Of a stretch of DNA of 64,000 nucleotides, positions 9,278-17,666 are shown piece by piece. Numbering within the stretch: the first letter of the stretch is position 1; each line of letters opens with the position of its first letter. A model generated the notes under the pieces. That model worked only from the letters and a program-made list of their open reading frames with translations. It was not told where the DNA came from and did not search any database. Position numbers and translations under genes: made by a program. The DNA comes from Lachnospiraceae bacterium (lineage in GTDB: Bacteria > Bacillota > Clostridia > Lachnospirales > Lachnospiraceae), in NCBI GenBank assembly GCA_902363555.1, contig CABJAM010000006.1, positions 17,854 through 81,853 of the forward strand, written 5' to 3'.

Positions 9278-10102
9278 ATGAAAGATGTTAAATTACAGTG
9301 GCATCCGGCACTTGATGCGGCGCTTCAGATTGAGCTGGAGGAAAATTTATCGGACCTTATCTTTGATGCAGAGCATCTTCTTAGTAAAAAACCAATGCAG
9401 ATCGACCTGTTGATTATAAAGAAAAGGTCAGATGTACATATTCATAAAAATATTGGTCATATATTTAAAGGCCATAATATTATTGAATATAAATCACCGG
9501 AGGATTATCTGAGTACGAATGATTATTATAAGATACTGGGTTATGCCTGTTTTTATGTGGCGGATACAGAGACAGTGGGAAATATAAATCCAAACGATGT
9601 TACAATCACCTTCATTTGCAGCCACTATCCGTATAAAATGGTCAGACATATGCAGGAGGTCAGGAAAGCTGCTGTTTCCCGGTATGATAATGGAATATAC
9701 TATTTTCAGGGAGATATATTCAGCATACAGTTGATCATAACGGGTCAGTTATCTAAGACAGTAAACTATTGGCTGCAAAGTCTCAGAAATGACCTAAAGG
9801 CGGGAGGAGAAATCCGGGAGCTTATAGCAAGATATGAGAAGAAAAGGACATCTCCCAGGTATCAGGCACTTGTTGATGTGATTTTGAGAGCTAATTGGGA
9901 AGAAGTGGAGGTAGAACGGGAAATGTGTGATGCATTAAGAGAATTATTTGCTGATGAATTGAAGGAGTCCGAAGAAAAAGGGGCAGAGCGTGTTTTACAG
10001 CTTACAAAATTACTGTTGAATGATAATCGAATGGAGGATCTGAAAAAGGCGGCAGACAGCCCTGAGTTTTGCGCACGTCTTATGGAGGAATATCATATTT
10101 AA
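9278..10102 (+). CDS. PD-(D/E)XK nuclease-like protein of unknown role
   Basis: 274 residues, soluble. The region QIDLLIIKK (about 46-54) followed by HNIIEYKSPEDYLS (about 70-83) matches the D...(E)xK core of the PD-(D/E)XK nuclease fold: an acidic residue, then EYK in the next strand. The C-terminal third is helical and charged (YEKKRTSPRYQALVDVI to MEDLKKAADSPEFCARLM). Proteins of this shape are common in multiple copies in Lachnospiraceae and are often misannotated; some relate to Rpn/PDDEXK transposase-like families. AAAAAGGAG precedes the ATG. The function is not established and the fold is my inference. Confidence 0.6.
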   Translation: MKDVKLQWHPALDAALQIELEENLSDLIFDAEHLLSKKPMQIDLLIIKKRSDVHIHKNIGHIFKGHNIIEYKSPEDYLSTNDYYKILGYACFYVADTETVGNINPNDVTITFICSHYPYKMVRHMQEVRKAAVSRYDNGIYYFQGDIFSIQLIITGQLSKTVNYWLQSLRNDLKAGGEIRELIARYEKKRTSPRYQALVDVILRANWEEVEVEREMCDALRELFADELKESEEKGAERVLQLTKLLLNDNRMEDLKKAADSPEFCARLMEEYHI

Positions 10103-10108
10103 GATATG

Positions 10109-10126
10109 CTTGCATAAATATACATA
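10109..10126 (+). promoter_or_regulatory. Weaker upstream ARG box
   Basis: TGCAT-AAAT-ATACA matches the ArgR operator pattern WNTGAATWWWWATTCANW at 15 of 18 positions. It lies 70 bases upstream of the better box. A further degenerate copy follows at about 10133-10146. Confidence 0.45.
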
Positions 10127-10155
10127 AAATTGTGCATAAAATTACAAAAAGGGTA

Positions 10156-10184
10156 TTGACGTTTTGAATTCATTGTGCTAGTGT
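10156..10184 (+). promoter_or_regulatory. argF promoter
   Basis: TTGACG (10156-10161), 17 bases, then TAGTGT (10179-10184). The -35 is good and the -10 is weak. The ArgR site at 10180-10197 covers the -10. Confidence 0.5.
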
Positions 10185-10197
10185 ATATTTATTCACA
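10180..10197 (+). promoter_or_regulatory. ARG box (ArgR operator) over the argF -10
   Basis: TGTAT-ATTT-ATTCA with flanking A/G and C/A matches 17 of 18 positions of the ARG box consensus. Its position over the promoter implies arginine-dependent repression by an ArgR/AhrC protein encoded elsewhere. Confidence 0.65.
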
Positions 10198-10217
10198 AAC
10201 GAGAGAGGATGACCATC

Positions 10218-11153
10218 ATGGATCTTAAAGGAAGAAGCTTTTTAACTCTGAAAGATTTCACCCCGGAGGAAATTGGCTATTTAATAGATTTGGCCGCAGA
10301 TTTAAAGGCTAAGAAAAAACAGGGGATTACAGGAAACAGTTTGAAGGGTAAAAATATTGCCCTGATTTTTGAAAAACCATCGACGCGGACGCGGTGTGCA
10401 TTTTCCGTGGCCTGTAACGATGAGGGCGGATACCATGAATATTTAAGCAGTAATGAAATCCAGCTTGGTAAAAAGGAGAGCGTGGAGGATACGGCCAGGG
10501 TGCTGGGAAGAATGTTTGACGGTATTGAGTTTCGCGGGTTTTCGCATAAGCATGTGGAGCTTTTAGCTCAGTATTCCGGTGTGCCTGTCTGGAACGGATT
10601 GACCGATGAATATCATCCGACTCAGATATTGGCGGATTTTCTTACATTAAAGGAGCATTTCGGTTATTTAAAGGGCCTGAATTTCGTATTTGTTGGTGAT
10701 GGCCGCAATAATATGTCCAATAGTCTGATGATTGGCTGTGGGAAGATGGGCGTCAACTGTACGATCATAGCCCCCAAATCCCTGTGGCCGGATGAGGAGC
10801 TGGTGGAGCTGAGCCGGACCTATGCTAAGGAGGCCGGAAGTACAGTCGTGGTGACCGAGGATATGGCTGCCGTAGAGGGCGCTGACTGTATTTACACTGA
10901 TGTGTGGTGCTCCATGGGTGAGGAGGATAAGGCTGCGGAGCGTGTGGCTCTGCTTAAACCCTATCAGGTGAATGCCGGTGTGATGGCTGCAACGAAAAAG
11001 GCCACGACGAAATTCATGCATTGTCTGCCCGCAGTAAAGGGAAATGAGGTCACAGAAGATGTTTTTGAATCGGAGTGCAGTATCGTCTTTGATGAGGCTG
11101 AAAACCGGATGCACACGATCAAGGCTGTGATGGTGGCTACTTTGGGGCAGTAA
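10218..11153 (+). CDS. argF: Ornithine carbamoyltransferase
   Basis: 311 residues; converts ornithine and carbamoyl phosphate to citrulline in arginine synthesis. The carbamoyl-phosphate loop EKPSTRTRCAFSVA (about 55-68) and the ornithine-site HCLPA (about 271-275) are intact, and FRGFSHKHVE and GLTDEYHPTQ are family typical. An ATG at 10209 touches the AGAGAGG site, so the ATG at 10218 (9 bases after it) is the likely start and restores the normal MDLKGRSFLTL beginning. The ARG boxes upstream support a biosynthetic, repressible enzyme rather than a catabolic ArcB. Confidence 0.94.
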   Translation: MDLKGRSFLTLKDFTPEEIGYLIDLAADLKAKKKQGITGNSLKGKNIALIFEKPSTRTRCAFSVACNDEGGYHEYLSSNEIQLGKKESVEDTARVLGRMFDGIEFRGFSHKHVELLAQYSGVPVWNGLTDEYHPTQILADFLTLKEHFGYLKGLNFVFVGDGRNNMSNSLMIGCGKMGVNCTIIAPKSLWPDEELVELSRTYAKEAGSTVVVTEDMAAVEGADCIYTDVWCSMGEEDKAAERVALLKPYQVNAGVMAATKKATTKFMHCLPAVKGNEVTEDVFESECSIVFDEAENRMHTIKAVMVATLGQ

Positions 11154-11177
11154 TGTCCTTATTAATAAAAATGATGT

Positions 11178-11227
11178 GCTTCGGCGCTGTCGCTCACTGT
11201 GTGGGTGGCGGCCGCCGAAGCTTTTTT
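11178..11227 (+). terminator. argF terminator
   Basis: GCTTCGGCG (11178-11186) pairs with CGCCGAAGC (11213-11221), followed by T6. Confidence 0.85.
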
Positions 11228-11399
11228 GCGCGAAGCAACGAGCCACAAAGGGGAGCTGGCTCACCTTTGCGGCGACTGCCGTGACCTGCCGGAGCGAAGC
11301 GGAGGTGGGTGCGCGAAGCAACGAGCCACAAAGGGGAGCTGGCTCACCTTTGTGACGACTGCCGCGACCCGTCGAAGCGAAGCGGAGACGGGTGCGCGA
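11228..11399. repeat. Two tandem copies of an 83-base intergenic unit
   Basis: A unit beginning GCGCGAAGCAACGAGCCACA starts at 11228 and again at 11311; a third partial start (GCGCGA) is at 11393. Each unit holds a hairpin (CACAAAGG...ACCTTTG) and ends in a GC-rich GAAGCGAAGCGGA tail. The copies differ at a few positions (for example TTTGCGGCG against TTTGTGACG). Nothing coding is evident from 11228 to 11594 apart from the birA leader. Confidence 0.8.
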
Positions 11400-11594
11400 T
11401 CCGCCGATACCGCGCACGGGAACCTTTCCTTTTTTCCATAAGAAAAGGATTGATTTTTGAGGAATGGTAATGTAAGATGATTAGCAGGGTATATTTTGTA
11501 CAGCCTGACCTTTGTACAGGATATATTATCAGGTAACTGTTCTCCTCTATGAATGGTTGCCCTATTGGAACGAAACCTTTTGGGAGGCATTGGT

Positions 11595-12578
11595 GTGAAA
11601 GAACAGATTCTTAAAGTATTATATGAAAGTGATGGCTTTGTTTCCGGGCAGGAGCTATGCGACCGGCTGGGCGTATCGCGGACGGCCGTCTGGAAGGTGA
11701 TCAATCAGCTCAAGGACGAGGGGTACGAAATTGAATCGGTAAACCGGAAGGGGTATTGTCTGTCGAAAGCTCCGGATGTGCTCTCGGAGGCGGAAATCGC
11801 CAGTCAGATGAAGACTGAGCATTTTGGAAGAAATATATGCTATTATAATGAAGTCGGCTCTACAAATAATCAGGCGAAGCTGCTGGCCGAGCAGGGTGCG
11901 GTCCATGGAACTTTAGTGGTCGCTGAGATCCAAAACGCCGGAAAAGGCCGCCGGGGCCGTCAGTGGTCGTCACCGGCGGGGCTTGGCGCCTGGATGAGCG
12001 TGATCATGCGCCCTAAGCTGCTGCCGGTGGACGCCTCTATGCTGACGCTTTTGGCCGGAATGGCGGTGACGGATGCGGTGAACAGCTTTGGCATCCACAG
12101 TCAGATCAAATGGCCCAATGATATTGTTATTGATGGCAGGAAAATCTGCGGTATTTTAACGGAGATGAGTACGGAGCTGGAATATATTAATTACGTGGTG
12201 ACCGGTATCGGGGTCAATGTCCATAACCGGGAATTTCCCGAGGGGATCGCCCAGGTGGCGACATCGCTGGATCTGGCGGCCGGTTCTATGACCTCAAATA
12301 TACACCGCAGTACACTGATCGCCAGGATTATGAAGGCGTTTGAAGGATATTATGAGACTTTTGTGAAGGAAAAAAGTCTGGCGTTTATTCGTGAAGAATA
12401 TAATAAACGCCTTGTGAATTTTGAAAAAGAAGTGTATATTCTTGAAAAAGATAAGAAACGCAGCGGCCTTTGCTTAGGAATCGATGATAGTGGCTGCCTG
12501 ATCGCGGTCATTGACGGGCAGGAGGAGCATATCGTGTCCGGTGAGGTTTCTGTACGCGGCGTTTTGGGATATGTCTGA
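11595..12578 (+). CDS. birA: Biotin-protein ligase and biotin operon repressor
   Basis: 327 residues. An N-terminal winged helix (EQILKVLYESDGFVSGQEL, LGVSRTAVWKVINQL) is followed by the ligase domain with the biotinyl-AMP loop GKGRRGRQWSSPAG (about 115-128) and KWPNDI (about 173-178), then a small C-terminal SH3-like domain. It attaches biotin to carboxylase carrier proteins and, with the DNA-binding domain, can repress biotin genes. The GTG at 11595 lies 7 bases after GGGAGG and gives the normal N-terminus; an upstream ATG at 11553 lacks a site. Confidence 0.93.
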   Translation: MKEQILKVLYESDGFVSGQELCDRLGVSRTAVWKVINQLKDEGYEIESVNRKGYCLSKAPDVLSEAEIASQMKTEHFGRNICYYNEVGSTNNQAKLLAEQGAVHGTLVVAEIQNAGKGRRGRQWSSPAGLGAWMSVIMRPKLLPVDASMLTLLAGMAVTDAVNSFGIHSQIKWPNDIVIDGRKICGILTEMSTELEYINYVVTGIGVNVHNREFPEGIAQVATSLDLAAGSMTSNIHRSTLIARIMKAFEGYYETFVKEKSLAFIREEYNKRLVNFEKEVYILEKDKKRSGLCLGIDDSGCLIAVIDGQEEHIVSGEVSVRGVLGYV

Positions 12579-12604
12579 GAGGAAGTGCGCAAAAAGAGGT
12601 ATCG

Positions 12605-12704
12605 CGCTGATGCGCGAACAGGTCAACGATTTCCGCTGGGAAATCCTCGACAGGGTATACGCGCGAGTCAGTGATTTCCGAAGGAAAATCACTGACAAAG
12701 TATT
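12605..12704. repeat. Tandem repeat of two hairpin units between birA and the next gene
   Basis: Two units of about 47 bases each start GCGCGA (about 12613 and 12661) and carry GATTTCCG..GG.AAATC and GACA.(A/G)GTAT. Each folds into a hairpin; the second (12667-12677 with 12687-12697, GTCAGTGATTT) is near perfect. There is no T-run, so termination is doubtful. Confidence 0.65.
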
Positions 12705-12722
12705 ATGGAGGAAGTGACGTTT

Positions 12723-13109
12723 ATGTATCAGGAAAATGTTGTGCTGTGCGGTTCCAGCGCTTATGAGAAAAAGTTTTACTTTAATGAAGATTTTTCCACA
12801 TTGCCGGAGAGTGTCCGGGCGGAGCTGCAGGTGATCTGTGTGCTGTTTACCGAGGATGTGGGCGGCGTTTTGACACTGGAATATGACGATGACGGGAATC
12901 TGGATCTGAAGGTTTCTGTGGATGAAAATGATCTGCTTTTTGATGAAATTGGCAGCGCGTTAAAGATCAAGCAGTTACAAAATGATAAACGGGAGCTTTT
13001 TGAAGCTCTGGAAATGTACTATAAGGTATTTTTCCTCGGTGAGGAATACGACGGCGAGCTGGAGGATTCCGGATTGTTTGGCGAGGAAGATGATGAGGAG
13101 GAGCTCTGA
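12723..13109 (+). CDS. Acidic DUF6145-type protein, function unknown
   Basis: 128 residues, very acidic, ending in a run of Glu/Asp (LFGEEDDEEEL). The body (NVVLCGSSAYEKKFYFNEDF, LPESVRAELQVICVLFTEDV) resembles a small conserved Lachnospiraceae family that I recall as DUF6145. It has no membrane segment or catalytic motif. An ATG at 12705 overlaps the GGAGG site, so the ATG at 12723 is preferred. Its stop overlaps the coaX start by one base, suggesting an operon with coaX and dusB. Confidence 0.7.
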   Translation: MYQENVVLCGSSAYEKKFYFNEDFSTLPESVRAELQVICVLFTEDVGGVLTLEYDDDGNLDLKVSVDENDLLFDEIGSALKIKQLQNDKRELFEALEMYYKVFFLGEEYDGELEDSGLFGEEDDEEEL

Positions 13110-13888
13110 TGATCATTGTATTTGATGTGGGAAACACAAATATTACCATAGGAATGTTCTGTCAGGAGAAAATCGTGGGCACCTACCGGATGACCACACA
13201 GATGTCTCGGACGTCCGATGAATTTGGCGTACTCATACGGGAGTTTCTGACCGGCGCCGGATTTGGTGTCAAGGATGTGGAGGATGTGATCATTGCCTCT
13301 GTTGTTCCGAATATCATGTACTCGCTCACCAGCGCGATCAAGAAGTATTTTAATGTGACGCCGATCATTGTCGGACCGGGTGTAAAGACCGGGATACGGC
13401 TGGGGGCTGAAAATCCAAAGGAAGTGGGCGCGGACCTGATCGTGGACGCGGTGGCTGCCAAGGAGCTGTACGGCGGTCCGTCCATTGTCATCGATTTCGG
13501 CACTGCGACGACGTATGAACTGGTGCTGGCGGACGGAACACTGGATTCTGTGGTCATCTGTCCGGGTATCCGCATCAGCGTGGACGCCCTGTTTGCTGGA
13601 ACCGCTAAAATACCGGATATCGAGATACGCAAGCCCAAATCGATCCTGGCCAAGGAGACGACGGCGTGCTTTCAGGCAGGTATTGTTTATGGAACGATAG
13701 GCCAGGTGGAATATATCGTCACAAAAATGATCGAGGAATCCGGACTGAAGAATGTAAAGGTTATCGCCACCGGCGGTCTGGGCCGGATGATCGCAAAGGA
13801 AACCGATAAGATCGATATTTACGATAATCTGTTGACGCTTCAGGGCCTGCGGCTCATTCGGAACCGCTGCCGGGGGATTGAAAAATGA
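13109..13888 (+). CDS. coaX: Type III pantothenate kinase
   Basis: 259 residues. It opens with the ASKHA phosphate-binding loop (IIVFDVGNTNITIGMF), then GADLIVDAVAAKELYG and the second phosphate loop VIDFGTATT (about 128-136), and ends with ATGGLG. These are the CoaX signatures. The enzyme phosphorylates pantothenate as the first step of CoA synthesis, is not feedback inhibited by CoA and normally needs a monovalent cation. It overlaps its neighbours on both sides (1 and 4 bases), so translation is probably coupled to the DUF6145-type gene and dusB. Confidence 0.95.
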   Translation: MIIVFDVGNTNITIGMFCQEKIVGTYRMTTQMSRTSDEFGVLIREFLTGAGFGVKDVEDVIIASVVPNIMYSLTSAIKKYFNVTPIIVGPGVKTGIRLGAENPKEVGADLIVDAVAAKELYGGPSIVIDFGTATTYELVLADGTLDSVVICPGIRISVDALFAGTAKIPDIEIRKPKSILAKETTACFQAGIVYGTIGQVEYIVTKMIEESGLKNVKVIATGGLGRMIAKETDKIDIYDNLLTLQGLRLIRNRCRGIEK

Positions 13889-14868
13889 AACTTAAAATAG
13901 GAAATGTGACACTGGATAATCATTTGGTTCTGGCGCCAATGGCAGGGGTAACCGACCTGCCATTTCGTCTGCTGTGCAAGGAGCAGGGCTGTGGTCTGGT
14001 AGTTACGGAAATGGTCAGCGCCAAGGCCATTTATTATGATAATAAAAATACGGCGCCGCTGATGGAAATTTCTGAAAAGGAACGGCCGGCCTCCCTCCAG
14101 CTTTTTGGCAGTGAGCCGGAGCTTATGGGCGAGATGGCAAAAAAAATAGAGGACCAGCCTTTTGACATTCTGGATATAAATATGGGCTGCCCGGTACCCA
14201 AGGTGGTCAATAACGGCGAGGGCAGCGCGCTGATGAAGGACCCGGTGCTGGCCGGGAAGATTATTGAGTCTATTGTGAAATCTATCCACAAGCCGGTGAC
14301 GGTGAAAATCCGCAAGGGCTTTGATATGAACAGCGTCAATGCGGTGGAAATAGCCCGGGTAGCCCAGGAGAGCGGCGCCAGCGCCGTGGCCGTTCACGGA
14401 CGGACCCGTTCGCAGTATTACAGCGGCAGAGCTGATTGGGATATCATCCGTCAGGTCAAGGAAGCGGTGGATATCCCGGTCATCGGAAACGGAGATATTT
14501 TCCAGCCGGAGGATGCCAAAAAAATGGTGGAAATGACCGGCTGTGACGGTGTGATGGTCGGCCGTGGGGCGCAGGGCAATCCGTGGCTGTTTTCGCGGAT
14601 ACTTCATTATGAGAAAACTGGCGTGGTGCTTCCAAGGCCGGATGTTTCCGCTGTGGTGCAGATGATTTTACGCCATGCGCAGATGCTTATGGACTACAAG
14701 GGCGAATATCTGGGAATCCGGGAGATGCGCAAGCACATCGGCTGGTATACGGCCGGATATGCAAATTCTTCCAGGCTGCGCCAGAGAGCCAACCATGTGG
14801 AAAGCTTTAAGGATCTGAGCGCGCTGCTGGAGGAATACCTGCAAATGGAGGAAGCCAGAGGATTATAA
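13885..14868 (+). CDS. dusB: tRNA-dihydrouridine synthase B
   Basis: 327 residues, FMN-dependent TIM barrel. LAPMAGVTDLPFR near the N-terminus, DINMGCPVPKV (about 93-103, with the catalytic Cys), VKIRKGFD, AVHGRTRSQYYSG and GDIFQPEDA are the Dus signatures; a helical C-terminal domain follows. It reduces uridines in the tRNA D-loop. The start ATG overlaps the coaX stop (ATGA). The DusB subtype is judged from length and motifs. Confidence 0.93.
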   Translation: MKLKIGNVTLDNHLVLAPMAGVTDLPFRLLCKEQGCGLVVTEMVSAKAIYYDNKNTAPLMEISEKERPASLQLFGSEPELMGEMAKKIEDQPFDILDINMGCPVPKVVNNGEGSALMKDPVLAGKIIESIVKSIHKPVTVKIRKGFDMNSVNAVEIARVAQESGASAVAVHGRTRSQYYSGRADWDIIRQVKEAVDIPVIGNGDIFQPEDAKKMVEMTGCDGVMVGRGAQGNPWLFSRILHYEKTGVVLPRPDVSAVVQMILRHAQMLMDYKGEYLGIREMRKHIGWYTAGYANSSRLRQRANHVESFKDLSALLEEYLQMEEARGL

Positions 14869-14898
14869 ATGGAAATGGCGTTACTGTTCACACCCACG

Positions 14899-15030
14899 CC
14901 ACTCACTACGCTGAGTGGCTGGGAATGGAGTGTAAATTTGGCCAATGAGCCGGCCCCCCCTCGCCGCAGGCGACTTCAAATGGGCCGGCGACGTTACTGT
15001 TTACTGGCCTGCCAGTAAACAGTGGCCAAA
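14899..15030. repeat. Multi-branched hairpin region before greA
   Basis: A CCACTCA/TGAGTGG hairpin (about 14899-14918) is followed by a cloverleaf-like region. TTTGGCCA (14937-14944) pairs with TGGCCAAA (15023-15030), GCCGGCCC (14949-14956) with GGGCCGGC (14982-14989), TCGCC with GGCGA (14961-14973), and ACTGTTTACTGG (14997-15008) with its exact complement (15012-15023). It ends 17 bases before the greA promoter and may be a repeat element or a dusB 3' structure. Confidence 0.65.
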
Positions 15031-15046
15031 ATCCCCGCGGAAATTG

Positions 15047-15075
15047 TTGACATCGATATTTCAATACGCTATAAT
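15047..15075 (+). promoter_or_regulatory. Consensus promoter of greA-lysS
   Basis: TTGACA (15047-15052), 17 bases, TATAAT (15070-15075): a perfect sigma-A promoter. Confidence 0.9.
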
Positions 15076-15131
15076 ACTAAGAATGTATGAAGCTGGGCAT
15101 TAAATTTTGTTAAGGAAGGAATCATGTGATT

Positions 15132-15617
15132 ATGGCTGAAACAAAGAAAAATATATTGACCTTCGCAGGTCTGAAGGCATTGGAAGACGAATTATTTGAC
15201 TTAAAGGTAAACCGCCGCAGAGAGGTGGCGCAGAAGATTAAAGAGGCCAGAGAGCAGGGCGACTTATCAGAGAATGCTGAGTACGATGCTGCCAAAGACG
15301 AGCAGAGAGATATCGAAGCCCGTATCGAGGAGCTGGAAAAGCTGCTCAAAAATGTGGAAGTTATTGACGAGGATGAGGTTGAGCTGGATAAGATCAGCAT
15401 CGGCTGCCGTGTCAAGCTGTACGATGCAGAATTTGACGAGGATGTGGAATACTATATTGTAGGTTCCACCGAAGCTGACAGCTTAAAAGGCAAGATTTCC
15501 AATGAATCTCCGGTGGGCGCCGCACTGATCGGCCGCAAGATCGGTGAAACTGTGGAAGTCGAAACTCAGGCCGGAACGATTATTTATAAGATACTTGAAA
15601 TTCAGAGAGCAAACTAA
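15132..15617 (+). CDS. greA: Transcription elongation factor GreA
   Basis: 161 residues. The N-terminal coiled coil (LKALEDELFDLKVNRRREVA, REQGDLSENAEYDAAKDEQ) carries the acidic tip residues that enter the RNA polymerase secondary channel; the C-terminal FKBP-like domain includes NESPVGAALIGRKIG. It rescues backtracked polymerase by stimulating transcript cleavage. A GTG at 15126 is an in-frame alternative; I prefer the ATG at 15132 because MAETKK is family typical, although AAGGAAGGA then lies about 11 bases away. lysS follows after 14 bases. Confidence 0.94.
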   Translation: MAETKKNILTFAGLKALEDELFDLKVNRRREVAQKIKEAREQGDLSENAEYDAAKDEQRDIEARIEELEKLLKNVEVIDEDEVELDKISIGCRVKLYDAEFDEDVEYYIVGSTEADSLKGKISNESPVGAALIGRKIGETVEVETQAGTIIYKILEIQRAN

Positions 15618-15631
15618 AGGAGCGATTAAAA

Positions 15632-17158
15632 GTGGCAGAAGAAAAGAACAATGCGCAGGGCAGAGGTAATGCGCAGGCAAAAAATGGCGCGCAGCAGGAC
15701 ATGAACCAGCTGTTACAGATTCGCCGCGACAAGCTGAGCCAGCTTGTGGAGGACGGCAGGAATCCTTTTGAAATCACAAAATATGATGTAACTCACCATA
15801 CGACCGATGTCAAAGAACAGTATGAAGAACTGGAAGGAAAAGAAGTTTCCGTTGCAGGACGTCTTATGTCTAAACGTGTCATGGGTAAGGCTTCCTTCTG
15901 TCATATTCAGGATTTAAAAGGAACGATCCAGGTTTATGTGGCCAGAGACGATCTTGGTGAGGATGCCTACAAAGAGTTCAAAAAGTACGACATCGGTGAT
16001 ATCGTAGGTGTTCAGGGCTTTGTATTTACCACAAAGACCGGTGAAAAATCCATCCATGCCAAGGCGATGACTCTGATGACAAAGAGCCTTCAGATCCTTC
16101 CTGAAAAGTTCCATGGACTTACAAATACAGATATCCGCTATCGCCAGAGATATGTGGATCTGATTATGAATCCGGAGGTTAAGGAGACATTTATCAAGCG
16201 TTCCCAGATCATTAAGGAAATCCGTAATTTCCTGGACGGCCGTGGGTTTATCGAGGTGGAGACACCGATGCTCGTATCCAATGCCGGCGGTGCTGCTGCC
16301 CGTCCGTTTGAGACCCATTACAACGCCCTGGATGAAGATGTGAAGCTGCGTATTTCTCTGGAATTGTACTTAAAGCGTCTGATCGTGGGCGGCCTTGAGC
16401 GCGTTTATGAGATTGGCCGCGTTTTCCGTAATGAAGGTGTGGATACCCGCCATAATCCGGAATTTACCCTGATGGAGCTGTACCAGGCGTTTACCGATTA
16501 TGAGGGCATGATGGAGCTGACCGAGAGCATGTACCGCTACGTGGCTGAGAAGGTCTGCGGCAGTGCCGTGCTTTCTTACAATGGTACTGTGATCGATATG
16601 TCCAAACCATTTGAACGTATTACGATGATCGATGCCGTGAAGAAGTATGCCGGTGTTGATTTTAATGAAGTTAAATCCGATGAGGAAGCAAAGGCTCTGG
16701 CAAAAGAGCACCATGTGGAATTTGAGGACCGCCATAAAAAGGGCGATATTATCAGCCTTTTCTTTGAGGAATTTTGCGAGGATAAGATGATCCAGCCCAC
16801 GTTTGTTATGGATCATCCTATTGAGATTTCGCCGTTGACGAAGAAGAAACCGGATAATCCAGAGCTGGTGGAGCGCTTCGAGCTGTTTATTTACGGCCGT
16901 GAGATGGCCAACGCTTATTCCGAGCTTAATGACCCCATCGATCAGCGCGAACGCTTTGCGGCTCAGGAAGAGCTGTTTGCGGCCGGCGATGAGGAAGCGA
17001 ACCATACAGATGAGGATTTCCTCAACGCATTGGAGATCGGTATGCCTCCTACAGGCGGTATTGGGTATGGTATCGACCGTCTTGTAATGCTGCTGACAGA
17101 CTCTCAGGCGATTCGGGATGTCCTGCTGTTCCCGACAATGAAGCCCATCGACAAATAA
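15632..17158 (+). CDS. lysS: Lysyl-tRNA synthetase, class II
   Basis: 508 residues. An OB-fold anticodon-binding domain (VSVAGRLMSKRVMGKASF) precedes the class II catalytic core: motif 1 (FLDGRGFIEVETPML), motif 2 (RVFRNEGVDTRHNPEFTLME) and motif 3 (GIGYGIDRLVMLLTD). The N-terminal 25 residues are polar and poorly conserved in the family. The GTG start is 8 bases after AAAGGAG. It is probably transcribed with greA. The conjugative element begins right after its stop, with the 3' end intact. Confidence 0.97.
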   Translation: MAEEKNNAQGRGNAQAKNGAQQDMNQLLQIRRDKLSQLVEDGRNPFEITKYDVTHHTTDVKEQYEELEGKEVSVAGRLMSKRVMGKASFCHIQDLKGTIQVYVARDDLGEDAYKEFKKYDIGDIVGVQGFVFTTKTGEKSIHAKAMTLMTKSLQILPEKFHGLTNTDIRYRQRYVDLIMNPEVKETFIKRSQIIKEIRNFLDGRGFIEVETPMLVSNAGGAAARPFETHYNALDEDVKLRISLELYLKRLIVGGLERVYEIGRVFRNEGVDTRHNPEFTLMELYQAFTDYEGMMELTESMYRYVAEKVCGSAVLSYNGTVIDMSKPFERITMIDAVKKYAGVDFNEVKSDEEAKALAKEHHVEFEDRHKKGDIISLFFEEFCEDKMIQPTFVMDHPIEISPLTKKKPDNPELVERFELFIYGREMANAYSELNDPIDQRERFAAQEELFAAGDEEANHTDEDFLNALEIGMPPTGGIGYGIDRLVMLLTDSQAIRDVLLFPTMKPIDK

Positions 17159-17290
17159 ACCCAGTAAAATCAAGGGTTTGCGGCTCCTCAAATCCGAGTT
17201 GACAACAAATTGACAACAATTTTTCGTATAAATACGAAGAATTACGACGCAGAATGAATAGTTGGCGGCTGAAACGCAATACAGCACAGA
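17159..17290. other. lysS/element junction, possible attachment region
   Basis: Directly after lysS come CCCAGTAAAATCAAGGG and two copies of TTGACAACAA (17199-17208 and 17210-17219) spaced by 11 bases, then TTCGTATAAATACGAA, a palindrome. Closely spaced short direct repeats beside an element end resemble arm-type integrase or excisionase sites. I could not find the matching second attachment core in this window, so the call is an inference from position. Confidence 0.3.
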
Positions 17291-17296
17291 TTGCTG

Positions 17297-17341
17297 AGAG
17301 AACACTTTTTTGAAAGAAATTTCAAAGGTGTTCTCTTTTTT
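17297..17341 (+). terminator. Terminator between lysS and the element genes
   Basis: AGAGAACAC (17297-17305) pairs with GTGTTCTCT (17328-17336), an inner TTTGAAA/TTTCAAA stem adds to it, and T6 follows. Confidence 0.85.
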
Positions 17342-17393
17342 CGTTTTGGTGCAACTCTCTGTCAAACAACAAATCGAATGGAGGATTCATTTT

Positions 17394-17666
17394 ATGATTA
17401 GTGACAAGACGAAAGCCTATTATGAATTGAAAAAGCGAAATGATGTGCGGGAAAGTGCAAAAAGATTGCGCAGACAGTTTCTCAGGTATAAGGATGCGGA
17501 AATAGTTTATAGCATTACACACAAGAAGCTGTTGGAACTTGCTGGTAAAGCGGGAGCCATATATCGAATGGATGGAACCGTTCTGATTAACCGGGATATT
17601 TTTAATGAGTATCTGGAACAGTTTCATGAGCCGAGTACGTTGGTTTCACAGGAGGATAAAGAATGA
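17394..17666 (+). CDS. DUF6462-type excisionase-like protein
   Basis: 90 residues. The core RYKDAEIVYSITHKKLLELA, then KAGAIYRMDGTVLINRDIFNEYL, has the layout of a MerR/excisionase-like winged helix: a helix-turn-helix, then the wing with a VLINRD strand. It matches what I recall as DUF6462, a family found at the start of Lachnospiraceae conjugative elements. It probably binds DNA near the element end. The ATG at 17394 lies 9 bases after GGAGG; the longer frame from 17310 has no site. It overlaps the next gene by 4 bases. Confidence 0.65.
   Translation: MISDKTKAYYELKKRNDVRESAKRLRRQFLRYKDAEIVYSITHKKLLELAGKAGAIYRMDGTVLINRDIFNEYLEQFHEPSTLVSQEDKE

Noticed and set aside
17199..17232. TTGACA boxes before the first element gene as a promoter
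   Set aside because: No -10 box sits at 16-18 bases; the repeats look more like protein-binding sites.
16370..17365. A 331-codon minus-strand frame opposite lysS
   Set aside because: A shadow of the lysS frame, with no start signals and no family resemblance.
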